From UBA7328 sp002471345 (GTDB lineage: Bacteria; Bacteroidota; Bacteroidia; Chitinophagales; Saprospiraceae): a stretch of 64,000 nucleotides of DNA. The stretch lies in the NCBI GenBank assembly GCA_964011275.1, contig CAXGOB010000006.1, forward strand, positions 1 to 64,000, in the 5' to 3' direction. The position numbers and the translations under genes are program-made. Positions 45,257 through 55,138 of this stretch are shown here, one piece after another (positions within the stretch are counted from its first letter, which is position 1; the number at the start of each line of letters is the position of its first letter). The notes beneath the pieces were generated by a model, which saw only the letters and a list, made by a program, of their open reading frames with translations, did no database searches and was not told where the DNA came from.

Positions 45257-45634
45257 ATGAAGAGAGTGAAAGTCGATATGGAATTTATCTTTCGTGCTTC
45301 ACCTGCTATTCTTTATAAATTCATCACATCCAATGAATGCTTAGTCAGATGGTTTTGTGATGATGTAGATGTCACTAATGACATATACGTATTTGATTGG
45401 CAAGGATCAGAAGAAGAAGCAGAATTGGTAGACGATCTCGAAGAAGAAAGAGTAAGATATATATTTACAGACAATGACCCTGGAGAATATATGGAATTCA
45501 GACTGTATAAATCTGGAGTCACCAATGAAACCATTGTAGAAGTCACCGATTTCTGTGACGAAGGTGAAGAAGAAGAACAAAGATCTCTTTGGGAAGCACA
45601 AATAACCAAACTAAAGATCGAAACAGGGGGTTAA
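45257..45634 (+). CDS. START-like (AHSA1/SRPBCC) domain protein
   Basis: A 125-residue acidic protein with the helix-grip pattern: FIFRASPAILYKFITSNECL, WFCDDVDVTNDIYVFDWQGS and VEVTDFCDEGEEEEQRSLWE with a long C-terminal helix. START-like proteins of this size are widespread in Bacteroidota, often next to rpoD or a diacylglycerol kinase; ligand unknown. Divergent from rpoD. Confidence 0.85.
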   Translation: MKRVKVDMEFIFRASPAILYKFITSNECLVRWFCDDVDVTNDIYVFDWQGSEEEAELVDDLEEERVRYIFTDNDPGEYMEFRLYKSGVTNETIVEVTDFCDEGEEEEQRSLWEAQITKLKIETGG

Positions 45635-45717
45635 TCAACTCTTCCTATTTTCAATTTTTAAATACTTGGGCAAGTAACATACACTTTTCCTAATTTCATA
45701 TTATGTAAATTCTTAAT

Positions 45718-47025
45718 ATGATAATTGAAAGTATCTCTGTTGTTACAATGATTGGGATCTGCCTAATATGTATGTTTCTTGTTGTCGCGATAGCCTATAT
45801 TATATGGCAAGGCAAAGCAACGCTTTATGATCAAATCGTAAAAACTCTTGATGACCAAAAAGTAATTTTGAATCAAGAGTTAGATCAAGAAAAAGCTTTA
45901 CTCAAAAATGCCAATAGTGAAATTTCCGAATTAAGGATTCAAATTTCATCAAAAGAAAGAGATCTCTTAAACCTTCAAGAGAAATATCATGAGATCATAA
46001 ATGATGGTCACGGTATGCAACAGAAATTTGAAGCATTAGCAAATAAAATCCTCGATTCAAAAGCTGAGAAGTTTGATAGAGAACAAAAAAGGAGCTTGGA
46101 AACAACTCTAAATCCTTTGAAAGAAAAAATTAAATCTTTCGAAGAAAAAGTAGAAAACAATATAAAAGAGTCTATTGCTAGGCATTCTTCCCTGAAGACA
46201 GAGATAATATCTCTTAAAGAACTCAATGAACGTATTACAAATGAAACTACAAACCTTACCCGTGCTCTTAAAGGAGACAGCAAGACCCAAGGAAACTGGG
46301 GTGAATTGATTCTAGAATCTATTCTTGAAAAATCAGGATTAGAAAAGGGCAGAGAATATTTTATTCAATCTTCATTTATAAATGAAGAAGGAAGTAGACA
46401 AAGACCTGATGTCATTATTCATCTTCCACAAAACAAGAAAATAATAATAGATTCTAAAGCATCAATTACAGCATATGAAAAGCTAATAAATGCAGTAAAT
46501 GCGGATGATCAGGTAAACATGCTCAAAGCTCATGGTATTTCTATCAAAAATCATATTGATCAATTAGCAGCTAAAAATTATTATGACATCTATAAAATGG
46601 AAAGCCCTGATTTTGTTTTGATGTTTCTTCCTATGGATACAGCATTTTCAGCAGCACTAAGAAATAACCCAAATTTGTATTCATATGCTTTCGATAAAAA
46701 CATTGTAGTGGTCACTCCTGCTACATTACTTGCTACACTCAAAACAATAGATACCCTTTGGAAAAATGAAAAGCAACAACTTCATGCTATTGAAATAGCG
46801 GATGAGGCTGGTAAAATGTATGATAAATTTGCAGGACTTATTGATGACCTTATTCAATTGGGCAAAAAGATTGACCAAACTAAAGATCATTATCAGGATT
46901 CAATGAAAAAATTACATACTGGTCGAGGAGATTTAATTACACGAGCTGAAAAATTGAAAAAATTGGGTGTAAAGGTAAAAAAAGAACTCCCTCAAACCCT
47001 GATAGATAGAGCTATGGACAAGTAA
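45718..47025 (+). CDS. rmuC: DNA recombination protein RmuC
   Basis: N-terminal membrane helix (VVTMIGICLICMFLVVAIAY), coiled coil to ~190 (LDQEKALLKNANSEISELR), then the nuclease-like RmuC core: QGNWGELILESILEKSGLE, RQRPDVIIHLPQNKKIIIDS, SPDFVLMFLPMDTAFSAAL and IVVVTPATLLATLKTID. It restrains rearrangements at DNA inverted repeats in E. coli. 435 residues, typical. Confidence 0.94.
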   Translation: MIIESISVVTMIGICLICMFLVVAIAYIIWQGKATLYDQIVKTLDDQKVILNQELDQEKALLKNANSEISELRIQISSKERDLLNLQEKYHEIINDGHGMQQKFEALANKILDSKAEKFDREQKRSLETTLNPLKEKIKSFEEKVENNIKESIARHSSLKTEIISLKELNERITNETTNLTRALKGDSKTQGNWGELILESILEKSGLEKGREYFIQSSFINEEGSRQRPDVIIHLPQNKKIIIDSKASITAYEKLINAVNADDQVNMLKAHGISIKNHIDQLAAKNYYDIYKMESPDFVLMFLPMDTAFSAALRNNPNLYSYAFDKNIVVVTPATLLATLKTIDTLWKNEKQQLHAIEIADEAGKMYDKFAGLIDDLIQLGKKIDQTKDHYQDSMKKLHTGRGDLITRAEKLKKLGVKVKKELPQTLIDRAMDK

Positions 47026-47039
47026 ATATTTTAGTAAAT

Positions 47040-48617
47040 TTAGAAGGCATCAATAAATTTCTTTCTTTTTTTTCTTTTGTGCTTTGTTATATGATATCCT
47101 TTCATAATCCATTTTCTAGTATCCTTTGGATCTATAACTTCATCAAATTCTAAAAAAGATGCTGCATTAATAGCTTTTCCTTTCTGATAAGCTTCGGCAA
47201 CAAATTTTTCGTAGAGTTCTTGTTTGGCTTTTACATTTTTCACTGCTGCAAGTTCTTTTGAAAAACCAAGCTTTACCGCTCCTTCTATACCCATTGCCCC
47301 AAATTCTCCACTAGGCCATGAGACCGTAAAAATTGAATCATGGAATCCTCCTCCTGCCATCGCCATTGCCCCTAATCCATAAGCTTTTCTTAGCACTATA
47401 CACATAAAAGGAACATCAAGGTGTGCTCCAACTAAAAACATTCTTGAGGTATGTCTTACTAATCCAGATTTTTCATGATCTGGGCCGACCATAAATCCTG
47501 GAGCATCACACAAAGAAACGATAGGTATCCCAAATGCATCACATAATTGCATAAACCTTGCTGCTTTATCCGAAGCATCAGAATCAATAGCTCCGCCTAA
47601 ATGCCTTGAGTCATTGGCGATAAGGCCAAAAGGATGGCCTTCAATCCTGATGAACCCTGTGAACATATTTCTTCCGAAATCAGATCGCAGCTCCATAGCA
47701 CTATCTGTGTCGCACAAGGAGTGAATAATTTTCCTAATATTATAAGCATATTTTCTATCCTGAGGTATTAGGTCTCGAAGACTCTCTTGGTTGTTACAAT
47801 TCCAATCTTTTAATGATCCTTGAAAATAGGAAATGTATTTTTTTGCTGTAGAAACCGCTTCTATTTCATCTTTCACTGCAATGTCTACAACCCCATTTTC
47901 ACGTTGCATTTGGATAGGCCCAACATCTTTTGGATGAAACCTACCGAGGCCTCCACCCTCTATCATAGCTGGCCCACCCATTCCTAACGAGATATTCTCT
48001 GTCGCTATAATCACATCAGAACAACCTGCTAAAGCAGCATTTCCTGCAAAGCAGTATCCTGATACTATGGCAACTCTTGGTACTTGCCCATTAAGTCTAG
48101 CATATCCACTAAAAGTCTTAATATCCAGTCCTCCAAGATGCACCAAGTCCATATCTACATCTCCAGGTCGACCTCCTCCTCCTTCCACAAAAAATATGAT
48201 TGGAATATTGGTTTCATTTACAATCTGAAGAAGTCTATCTGTTTTTTTATGATTAAAAGCACCTTGAGTTCCTGCAAGGACAGTGTAGTCGTAGCTTAGT
48301 ACAGCACATTGGCTTCTTTCTTGAGGAAAAAATGCTCCATTAATTGATCCTACACCTGCTATTAAGCCATCAGCAGGAGTATTCTTCATCAGATCCTCCA
48401 TCGTTCTACGCGTTCTTTGCGCAGCAACAGTAAGTGAACCGTATTCTAAGAAAGTTCCTTCGTCGACTAAATCCTTCACATTTTCTCTTGCGGTTCTTCC
48501 ACCTTTAGAATGTCTTTTATTTACAGCTTCAGATCTCGAAGCATCGTTCAAAAATCGTTTCCTCTCTAGAAGTTCTTTCACATAAGGGTCTAAGTCTTTC
48601 TTTTCTCTCTTCGCCAT
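47040..48617 (-). CDS. Acyl-CoA carboxyltransferase subunit (biotin-dependent)
   Basis: Crotonase-fold beta subunit of the propionyl-/methylcrotonyl-/glutaconyl-CoA class. Signatures: VEGGGGRPGDVDM, VAIVSGYCFAGNAALAGCSD, LGMGGPAMIEGGGLG (CoA site), PFGLIANDSRHLGGAID, LCDAPGFMVGPDHEKSGLVRH and LRKAYGLGAMAMAGGG. The C-terminus is basic (KHKRKKRKKF). No biotin carboxylase or BCCP is in the window, so the acyl-CoA cannot be named. Seventeen nt downstream of the MFS gene; with the AbfD-like gene these three form a likely organic-acid catabolic operon. Confidence 0.88.
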   Translation of the reverse strand: MAKREKKDLDPYVKELLERKRFLNDASRSEAVNKRHSKGGRTARENVKDLVDEGTFLEYGSLTVAAQRTRRTMEDLMKNTPADGLIAGVGSINGAFFPQERSQCAVLSYDYTVLAGTQGAFNHKKTDRLLQIVNETNIPIIFFVEGGGGRPGDVDMDLVHLGGLDIKTFSGYARLNGQVPRVAIVSGYCFAGNAALAGCSDVIIATENISLGMGGPAMIEGGGLGRFHPKDVGPIQMQRENGVVDIAVKDEIEAVSTAKKYISYFQGSLKDWNCNNQESLRDLIPQDRKYAYNIRKIIHSLCDTDSAMELRSDFGRNMFTGFIRIEGHPFGLIANDSRHLGGAIDSDASDKAARFMQLCDAFGIPIVSLCDAPGFMVGPDHEKSGLVRHTSRMFLVGAHLDVPFMCIVLRKAYGLGAMAMAGGGFHDSIFTVSWPSGEFGAMGIEGAVKLGFSKELAAVKNVKAKQELYEKFVAEAYQKGKAINAASFLEFDEVIDPKDTRKWIMKGYHITKHKRKKRKKFIDAF

Positions 48618-48634
48618 AACTTCGTTGGATATTA

Positions 48635-49948
48635 TTATATAGATTGAGAATCAATATGTGCGATTAACACTTCACTTTCGGCTTTATAATGTTTTGCAGC
48701 AAGCAGAAAAAATATCATTGCAACAACTCCTGTCACAAGGGTAATGCAGAAAGCATACCTAAGAGATTCGGCACCATATTGTGGAGATAAAAGATCGCTG
48801 ACATATCCGATTAACAATGGCCCCAATCCTAATCCTATCGCATTTAAAATCAGAAACAAAATTGCAGAAGCTAATGCTCTTTTCTTTGCATCTACCAGAT
48901 TATGAGTAGCTGCTAAACAAGGAGCTAAAAACACAGCAGTAAACAAAGCTGTAAAGAAATGCAAACCAATAACAAGGGTTGTATTAGGAGAGAAAAACGA
49001 TAGAAGAGCAAATGGCAAATTAATGATTCCTGCTACAATTGGAATCCAGAAATAAAAGCGAACATCCTTTTTAACCATAAAATCTGAAAGAAAACCTCCT
49101 CCAAAAGTTCCCAGCATTCCTCCCAATCCAGTCACTAGACCTAAGGCTAATCCAATTTCGGAAATTGGCATTTCATGAACTCTGGCTAGAAAAGGAGCAA
49201 ACCAGTTACCTACTCCATAAGTACCAAAAGTATGAAGACCACAACCTAAGGCTAAAAAGACAAAAGATTTTTTAGAAAGCAAAAGCCAAATGACATCCCA
49301 AAACGAGGATTCTTCTGTTGTTTTTAAAGCTTGAGGGTCAGAATGACCTTTGGGTGGCTCTTTTACTGTGAAGAACAAGACTAAAGCATATATAATCCCA
49401 GGTATTCCAATCGCCATGAAAGCCACACGCCATCCATAATTCTCATCAATCCAACCTCCTAACGCATACCCGAATAAAATACCGATATATATTCCCATAG
49501 AATATACAGAGAGAGCAGTTGCACGCTTATCTGGAGGAAAATAATCTGATATGATAGAATGTGAAGGAGGACTTCCTCCAGCCTCTCCTACTCCCACCCC
49601 AAGCCTCGCAAGAGCTAATTGGAAGTAGTTTGTGACAAATCCTGAAAGTGCTGTCATGAGACTCCAAATGGCCAGAGAACCAGCCACTATATTTTTTCTA
49701 TTGCTCTTATCAGCCCATCTAGCTATTGGAATGCCTAAAATGACATAAAATGCGGCAAACATCAATCCAGTAAGAGCACCAAGTTGAGTATCCGAAAGAC
49801 CCAATTCTGCTTTGATGGATTCTTGTAAAATTACCAGCAGTTGTCGATCTAAAAAGTTGAAGGTATAAACACCTGTCAAAACCAAAAGAATATACCCTTT
49901 GTACTTATTAGAAAAAATAGGATCAGAAGAAGAACTAGATTGGCTCAT
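48635..49948 (-). CDS. MFS transporter, Spinster-like
   Basis: Twelve predicted membrane helices with the A motif AAFYVILGIPIARWADKSNR and RLGVGVGEAGGSPPSHSIIS, the latter typical of spinster-type MFS proteins. Such transporters carry lipids or organic acids; here the position between a CoA-dehydratase-like and a carboxyltransferase gene suggests an organic acid. I start at the ATG at 49948 (MSQSSSSSDP); an ATG at 49975 is also in frame. Confidence 0.88.
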   Translation of the reverse strand: MSQSSSSSDPIFSNKYKGYILLVLTGVYTFNFLDRQLLVILQESIKAELGLSDTQLGALTGLMFAAFYVILGIPIARWADKSNRKNIVAGSLAIWSLMTALSGFVTNYFQLALARLGVGVGEAGGSPPSHSIISDYFPPDKRATALSVYSMGIYIGILFGYALGGWIDENYGWRVAFMAIGIPGIIYALVLFFTVKEPPKGHSDPQALKTTEESSFWDVIWLLLSKKSFVFLALGCGLHTFGTYGVGNWFAPFLARVHEMPISEIGLALGLVTGLGGMLGTFGGGFLSDFMVKKDVRFYFWIPIVAGIINLPFALLSFFSPNTTLVIGLHFFTALFTAVFLAPCLAATHNLVDAKKRALASAILFLILNAIGLGLGPLLIGYVSDLLSPQYGAESLRYAFCITLVTGVVAMIFFLLAAKHYKAESEVLIAHIDSQSI

Positions 49949-50062
49949 AAAAACAATTTCATACTTGTGGCACAAAAGGTAAGAATTTCAAATTCATTAT
50001 TCCTTACTCTTACCAATCAGCAATAGGAAATGTGACGTTTTTTAATGCATTTTGATAAATAA

Positions 50063-51589
50063 TTACTTGATTACTTTGAATACTCTAGCAAAGTAGCCAC
50101 CCATTTCTTCCACTATATTTTCTTTATTCTCTTTGATTCTTATTCCTGCAAGTATCTTGGCTAATCTTTTTTTGTATTCCATTTGCGCCATTCTTGAAAT
50201 TTGTATTCTTTGTGCTTGGGGAGATCCAGCTCCATGCATACTCTCAGTAAGATATCCTACTGCATTCCTTCCCAAAGTCATATTTTCGATTAATCTCAGA
50301 ATGCGCATTCTATCTTCTGTGCTCACATCTGCTTTTCCCTTAAGATATTTCTTTACAAGCTTCCCAATTTCAGGATGATTCAAATCCTTCTCGGAAGGCA
50401 TTGTTGCTACCAGCCCTCCTCCTAAATCCTGAGCTAATCGACTTATATCATATGGAAGTTTAGTAACATGATGTTTACATACATTAGCTAGCATTGGATC
50501 GCACATATAACATCCAGATTTCATTTCATAACCTTGGTAAGATGCAGCTATTCCAGTGGCATAGATCGTCTCATTAAGGTGCGTCATCTCTACTAACTTG
50601 TCCTTAATGTGTGATGCTTTGGGAACACCATTCATATCGGCTATTGCTCCTGCCGCTCCAATTAGCACATCCCCTACTCCGCTCTTGCAGACATAACTTC
50701 TCCTATGATAATTGGTAAATCTTTCTACCAGCAAAGAGGCAAAATCATACTCACCATCCATGAAAATGTGATCATTTGAAATGAACACATCTTCAAAAAT
50801 GACCATTGCTTCTTGTCCTCCATATTGGGCATTTCCAACGTCTATATCTCCACCCTCCATACTTCTTCTATCACAACTTTGTCTACCATAGATATAAGTA
50901 ATACCATCAGCATCAACAGGTACAGCTCCAATAATTGCAAATTCTTTATCCTCCTCTTGAAGTCTAATCGTAGGCATCACAATCATCCAATGAGAATTTA
51001 TACATCCAGTCTGATGAGCTTTAGCACCTGTAATGTAAACTCCCTTATCTGATCTTTTTGACACCCTCACATACATATCTTGATCCTCTTGAGCATGAGG
51101 AGGAAGTCCTCTATCACCTTTTACATCTGTCATTGCTCCACCAACTACATAATTATACTTATGCATTTCAGTTAAGAAGGATATAAGTTTCTGATGATAA
51201 TTTGTCCCATACTTGTCATCAATTTCAAATGTCGTAGAATGCAAAGCATTGAAAGCGTCCATCCCAACACACCTTTGAAAACATGTACCAGTAAGTTGAC
51301 CTAATTTTCTTTGCATCTTATTTTGCATCACAAGATCCTCAGCACTCTCGGAAACATGCAAAAACCTACTTATTCTTTGACCGGTTAGAGGTGAGATAAC
51401 TGAAGCTAAATCAGGGTTTTCTACCGCTAAGTCATAGGTTTTAGCAAGAGCATTTATAGATGGTCTAATCGTAGGATGGTCTACATAGTTATCTACCTTT
51501 TCTCCAAGTAAATAAATATTCAGTTTTCGATTTCTCAAAGAATTGACATAATCTTCTCCTGTGACTATTTTCTTCATTTTCTTCTGCAT
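50063..51589 (-). CDS. 4-hydroxybutyryl-CoA dehydratase-like flavoprotein (AbfD/HpaB family)
   Basis: Family of FAD enzymes with an acyl-CoA dehydrogenase fold. Unlike the HpaB monooxygenases, it has the iron-sulfur ligands of 4-hydroxybutyryl-CoA dehydratase: C103 and C107 in GTCFQRCVGMD, and H295 with C301 in NYHRRSYVCKSG. The clostridial enzyme uses C99, C103, H292 and C299 around a [4Fe-4S] cluster; here the His-Cys spacing is one residue shorter. It would dehydrate 4-hydroxybutyryl-CoA to crotonyl-CoA by a ketyl-radical route. 508 residues. Alternative: another dehydratase/isomerase of the family. Confidence 0.75.
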   Translation of the reverse strand: MQKKMKKIVTGEDYVNSLRNRKLNIYLLGEKVDNYVDHPTIRPSINALAKTYDLAVENPDLASVISPLTGQRISRFLHVSESAEDLVMQNKMQRKLGQLTGTCFQRCVGMDAFNALHSTTFEIDDKYGTNYHQKLISFLTEMHKYNYVVGGAMTDVKGDRGLPPHAQEDQDMYVRVSKRSDKGVYITGAKAHQTGCINSHWMIVMPTIRLQEEDKEFAIIGAVPVDADGITYIYGRQSCDRRSMEGGDIDVGNAQYGGQEAMVIFEDVFISNDHIFMDGEYDFASLLVERFTNYHRRSYVCKSGVGDVLIGAAGAIADMNGVPKASHIKDKLVEMTHLNETIYATGIAASYQGYEMKSGCYMCDPMLANVCKHHVTKLPYDISRLAQDLGGGLVATMPSEKDLNHPEIGKLVKKYLKGKADVSTEDRMRILRLIENMTLGRNAVGYLTESMHGAGSPQAQRIQISRMAQMEYKKRLAKILAGIRIKENKENIVEEMGGYFARVFKVIK

Positions 51590-51817
51590 CTTTTAGCGAG
51601 GTGAAAAGATAGAACTAAATGTTGGAGACTGAGTTAACTTGGTATTAGAAGAGCTAAATAAAATAGTATCATATTTCAATCCCCTCTGATTTGATAAGTT
51701 CATCAATTTTCTATCGATATCATTTCAGATCAACATTTAAGGATAAATATCTGTCTTGAATATCAATTCTGTAAATTATTATTTTTCAGACTTGAATATT
51801 TTACGCACTACTTTCAC

Positions 51818-51839
51818 TGTTGATATTAAAATATTAACA
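51818..51839. promoter_or_regulatory. Near-palindromic operator candidate
   Basis: TGTTGATATT-AA-AATATTAACA, one mismatch from a perfect 22-bp palindrome, ending 16 bp before the -7 element of the TonB receptor gene. Suitable place for a dimeric regulator; the regulator is unknown. Confidence 0.4.
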
Positions 51840-51855
51840 ATTTGTTTTTTGCATG

Positions 51856-51863
51856 TACCTTTG
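51856..51863 (+). promoter_or_regulatory. -7 promoter element TACCTTTG of the TonB receptor
   Basis: TACCTTTG matches TAnnTTTG. It falls inside the upstream part of the open frame, which argues that translation starts later, at 51890. Confidence 0.6.
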
Positions 51864-51889
51864 CATTATTATTTATTGAAAAAACTACT

Positions 51890-54800
51890 TTGAAAAATTG
51901 TCTCATTTTAATATTTGCTCTGATGCTATGCATTAATGCAAATGCTCAAATTACCACAGCAAGTATGACTGGTAAAATATTTAGTGCTGATGATGCATCA
52001 TTAATTGGAGCGACTGTAACAGCTACTCATGTTCCATCAGGTACGTTTTATGGTGTGTCCACTCTTGATAATGGCACATATAACATACCTAATATGAGGG
52101 TAGGTGGACCATATAGAATAGAAACTAGTTTTCTTGGATACTCAAGCGATGTTCAAGAAGATATTTTTCTTTCATTAGGTCAAAAATTGAATCTCAATAT
52201 AGAACTTAAGACCGAAGGGGTTACTGTAGATGAAGTAGTAATTATAGGAATTACAGATCCCATTCTTAATGGTGATAAGACCGGTGCATCTACCACAATT
52301 GGAAGAGATCAGCTTCAAAATCTGCCCACTATATCAAGATCAGCTGATGATTACACGAGACTCAATCCTATGTCTGCAGAAGGTGGTTCATTTGCCGGAA
52401 GAAATGATCAATTTAACAACTACAGTCTAAATGGTACAATATTTAATAATCCTTTTGGTCTCGATGCTGCAACTCCTGGAGGACAATCTGATGCTCAGCC
52501 TGTTTCCCTAGATGCTATAGATCAAATAAGTGTAAACATTGCTCCATATGATGTTACCCAATCTGGATTTACAGGGGCAAGTGTGAACGCTGTAACAAAA
52601 TCAGGTACAAACAATTTTGAAGGAACGGCATATGGTTTTTTTAGAAATAGTGGAATGACAGGTGGAAAAGTAGATGGAACTGATGTTCCAAAAGGTGATC
52701 TTTCATCTACTCAGTACGGATTTGCAGTAGGAGGGCCTATTGTGCAAAACAAAGTTTTCTTCTTTGCTAACCTTGAAGTTACAAAGCGATCAGATTTAGG
52801 TTCTTTATTTGAACCAAATTCCGGATCGGGGGCAAGCAATGAATCTAGAGTTTTAGCAAGTGATATGCAAATGATTTCTGATTTGCTCAGATCTGAACAT
52901 AATTATGAGACAGGTGCATTCTCAAATTTTAGATACAATAGTGATAATACGAAAGCATTGATAAAATTAGATTTTAACTTAAATAAGAATCACACTTTAT
53001 CCGCAACGTATAATTTCCTTGATGCATTTAAAGAACAACCTGCACATCCATCTGCTATCGGTAGAAGAGGTCCTGATAATATCACCTTACAATTTCAAAA
53101 TAGTGGCTATAGAATCAATAATAAAATCAATTCTGGTATTGTAGAACTCAAATCCATTTTAGGAGACAATATGGCAAATAACCTGCAAATAGGTTACACC
53201 TCTTTTAGAGATCACAGAGATCCTTTTTCTGAACCATTTCCTGTATTAAACATTGCAAAAGATGGTATCAATTACATTATTGCGGGTCATGAGCCATTCT
53301 CAGTTAATAATGTACTTGGACAAGATGTACTTCAGGTTAAAAACATTTTCAATTTATATGCTGGAAAGCATACTTGGACATTCGGAACTGCTTTTGAAAG
53401 GTTTAATTTTGATAATTCTTTCAATTTAACATCATATGGGTTTAGAGTATTCTTTCCAGGTGTAGATATAGCTGATGCCCCTGATTTAATAAGATCTGCT
53501 GATTTTGTAGGTGAGGTTCTAGCAGCTAGAGATGCCTTTTCCAATAATAATTCTAATGACTCATGGGCTCTTGCAGAAACAAATTTAGGACAATGGTCAG
53601 CTTACATTCAGGACGAAATACAAGCCAATGATCAATTGTCATTAACATTTGGCCTTCGATTTGATCTACCTTTATATTTCAACACTGCTGATTTAATTCA
53701 GGAAAATATCGATAGAAAAGGAGGCGACATTTCGGCTGGTGGTGTATATGCCCCTGATGTAACTTATTACAATGCTGATGGTGATGCAGTACAATACAAC
53801 CATACAGACCTTCCAACTGGCAATATTCTAATAAATCCAAGAATCGGTTTTAACTACGATATGAATGGAGATAGAACTACTCAACTGAGAGGTGGAACAG
53901 GCCTATTCGCAGGAAGGTTTCCTGCAGTGTGGATTGGTAATCAAGTGGCTAACCCAGACTTCTTCTTCTATAATATGACAGATCCAGACTTCAAATTTCC
54001 ACAAGTCTGGAGAACAAGTCTAGGATATGATACTAAAATTGGAGAATGGACAGGAACGGTAGACCTACTTTATACCAAAGACCTCCAAGCTCAGATGGTA
54101 CAAAATCAAGGATTGAGACTACCAGGTGGAACACTATCCGGAGTAGATAATAGGCCTGTTTATAGAGCTGAAGATAGAGCTCAGGGACCTTTTGGAGGAT
54201 CTACAAACGCATATGTTTTCACTAATACAACAAAAGGGTATTCCTTCAATGCATCGTTTCAAATGCAAAGATCATGGGGCAACAACTTCGCTATGATAGG
54301 CTATAATTACTTGAAAGCTGAAGAAGTAAATTCTATTGATGCAGAAATTTCATCAGATGCTTATGATCGTAATCCAGCGAATATCAGTCATACAAACCAA
54401 GCAGATTTAGCCAATTCTTTGTATGGTAATCAACACAGATTAATTGGAGCTTTCTCAAAGAAATTTGAATATGGTACTAGATTAGCGACAACAGTGAGTC
54501 TATTTGCAGAATATGCAAAAGGAGGAAGGTATAGCTATGTATATGCTGGTGATATTAACAATGATGGATCAGTATTAAATGATCTTCTCTATATTCCTAC
54601 TGACGGAGAAATTGATCTAATGACATTTTCTGGAGATAATTCCAGCCAAGCATCTCAAAGATCAGCTTTCAAATCATACATTGCCCAGGACGGTTATCTT
54701 TCTGAAAAAAGAGGAGAATATGCTGAGAGATATGGAGCACTGTCCCCATTGTATTCTCAATGGGATTTAAGAATACTACAAGATGTGGGTATATCTGATG

Positions 54801-55036
54801 GAAATAAGTTTCAAATTAGTCTTGATGTACTAAATATTGGAAATTTGATAAGTAGTTCATGGGGAGTAAGACAACGAGCTACCACTACTGGATTGGCGCA
54901 ACCAATTGCAGTGAATGCTTCAGGTGATTCTCCGGTATACACTTTTAATCAAGCACAAACATCTACTTTCTTTAATGATTTCGGGTTGAACAGCAGATGG
55001 CAAGCACAAATTGGCTTGAGGTATATTTTCAAATAG
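51890..55036 (+). CDS. Oar-like TonB-dependent receptor
   Basis: Outer-membrane receptor of 1048 residues. After the signal peptide (ILIFALMLCINANAQ) lies a carboxypeptidase-regulatory-like beta domain (MTGKIFSADDASLIGATVTA), then a plug domain (TISRSADDYTRLNPMSAEGG, QISVNIAPYDVTQSGFTGAS) and a ~700-residue barrel (VTKSGTNNFEGTAYGFFRN) ending with RYIFK. This matches the Oar family. I start at TTG 51890, giving a clean signal peptide and a start after the promoter; the frame is open from TTG 51842. Substrate unknown. Confidence 0.92.
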   Translation: MKNCLILIFALMLCINANAQITTASMTGKIFSADDASLIGATVTATHVPSGTFYGVSTLDNGTYNIPNMRVGGPYRIETSFLGYSSDVQEDIFLSLGQKLNLNIELKTEGVTVDEVVIIGITDPILNGDKTGASTTIGRDQLQNLPTISRSADDYTRLNPMSAEGGSFAGRNDQFNNYSLNGTIFNNPFGLDAATPGGQSDAQPVSLDAIDQISVNIAPYDVTQSGFTGASVNAVTKSGTNNFEGTAYGFFRNSGMTGGKVDGTDVPKGDLSSTQYGFAVGGPIVQNKVFFFANLEVTKRSDLGSLFEPNSGSGASNESRVLASDMQMISDLLRSEHNYETGAFSNFRYNSDNTKALIKLDFNLNKNHTLSATYNFLDAFKEQPAHPSAIGRRGPDNITLQFQNSGYRINNKINSGIVELKSILGDNMANNLQIGYTSFRDHRDPFSEPFPVLNIAKDGINYIIAGHEPFSVNNVLGQDVLQVKNIFNLYAGKHTWTFGTAFERFNFDNSFNLTSYGFRVFFPGVDIADAPDLIRSADFVGEVLAARDAFSNNNSNDSWALAETNLGQWSAYIQDEIQANDQLSLTFGLRFDLPLYFNTADLIQENIDRKGGDISAGGVYAPDVTYYNADGDAVQYNHTDLPTGNILINPRIGFNYDMNGDRTTQLRGGTGLFAGRFPAVWIGNQVANPDFFFYNMTDPDFKFPQVWRTSLGYDTKIGEWTGTVDLLYTKDLQAQMVQNQGLRLPGGTLSGVDNRPVYRAEDRAQGPFGGSTNAYVFTNTTKGYSFNASFQMQRSWGNNFAMIGYNYLKAEEVNSIDAEISSDAYDRNPANISHTNQADLANSLYGNQHRLIGAFSKKFEYGTRLATTVSLFAEYAKGGRYSYVYAGDINNDGSVLNDLLYIPTDGEIDLMTFSGDNSSQASQRSAFKSYIAQDGYLSEKRGEYAERYGALSPLYSQWDLRILQDVGISDGNKFQISLDVLNIGNLISSSWGVRQRATTTGLAQPIAVNASGDSPVYTFNQAQTSTFFNDFGLNSRWQAQIGLRYIFK

Positions 55037-55059
55037 AAAGACTCAATAAATAAATGCCA

Positions 55060-55096
55060 AAAATCGTCGACATTATTAGATATGTCGGCGATTTTT
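55060..55096 (+). terminator. Intrinsic terminator after the TonB receptor gene
   Basis: Stem AAAATCGTCGACAT/ATGTCGGCGATTTT with one wobble pair and a T run of six, 24 nt after the stop. It separates the receptor from the lipid-locus genes. Confidence 0.85.
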
Positions 55097-55138
55097 TGAT
55101 TTAAATTATCTTCTTAACTTAAACGCTAAATTTCGATC

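Larger units (their letters stand above)
51590..51889. other. 300-bp divergent gene-free stretch
   Basis: Between the AbfD-like gene (minus) and the TonB receptor (plus). It contains a 22-bp near-palindrome (51818-51839) and a -7 element (51856-51863), both toward the receptor gene; nothing recognisable in the rest. Confidence 0.7.
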
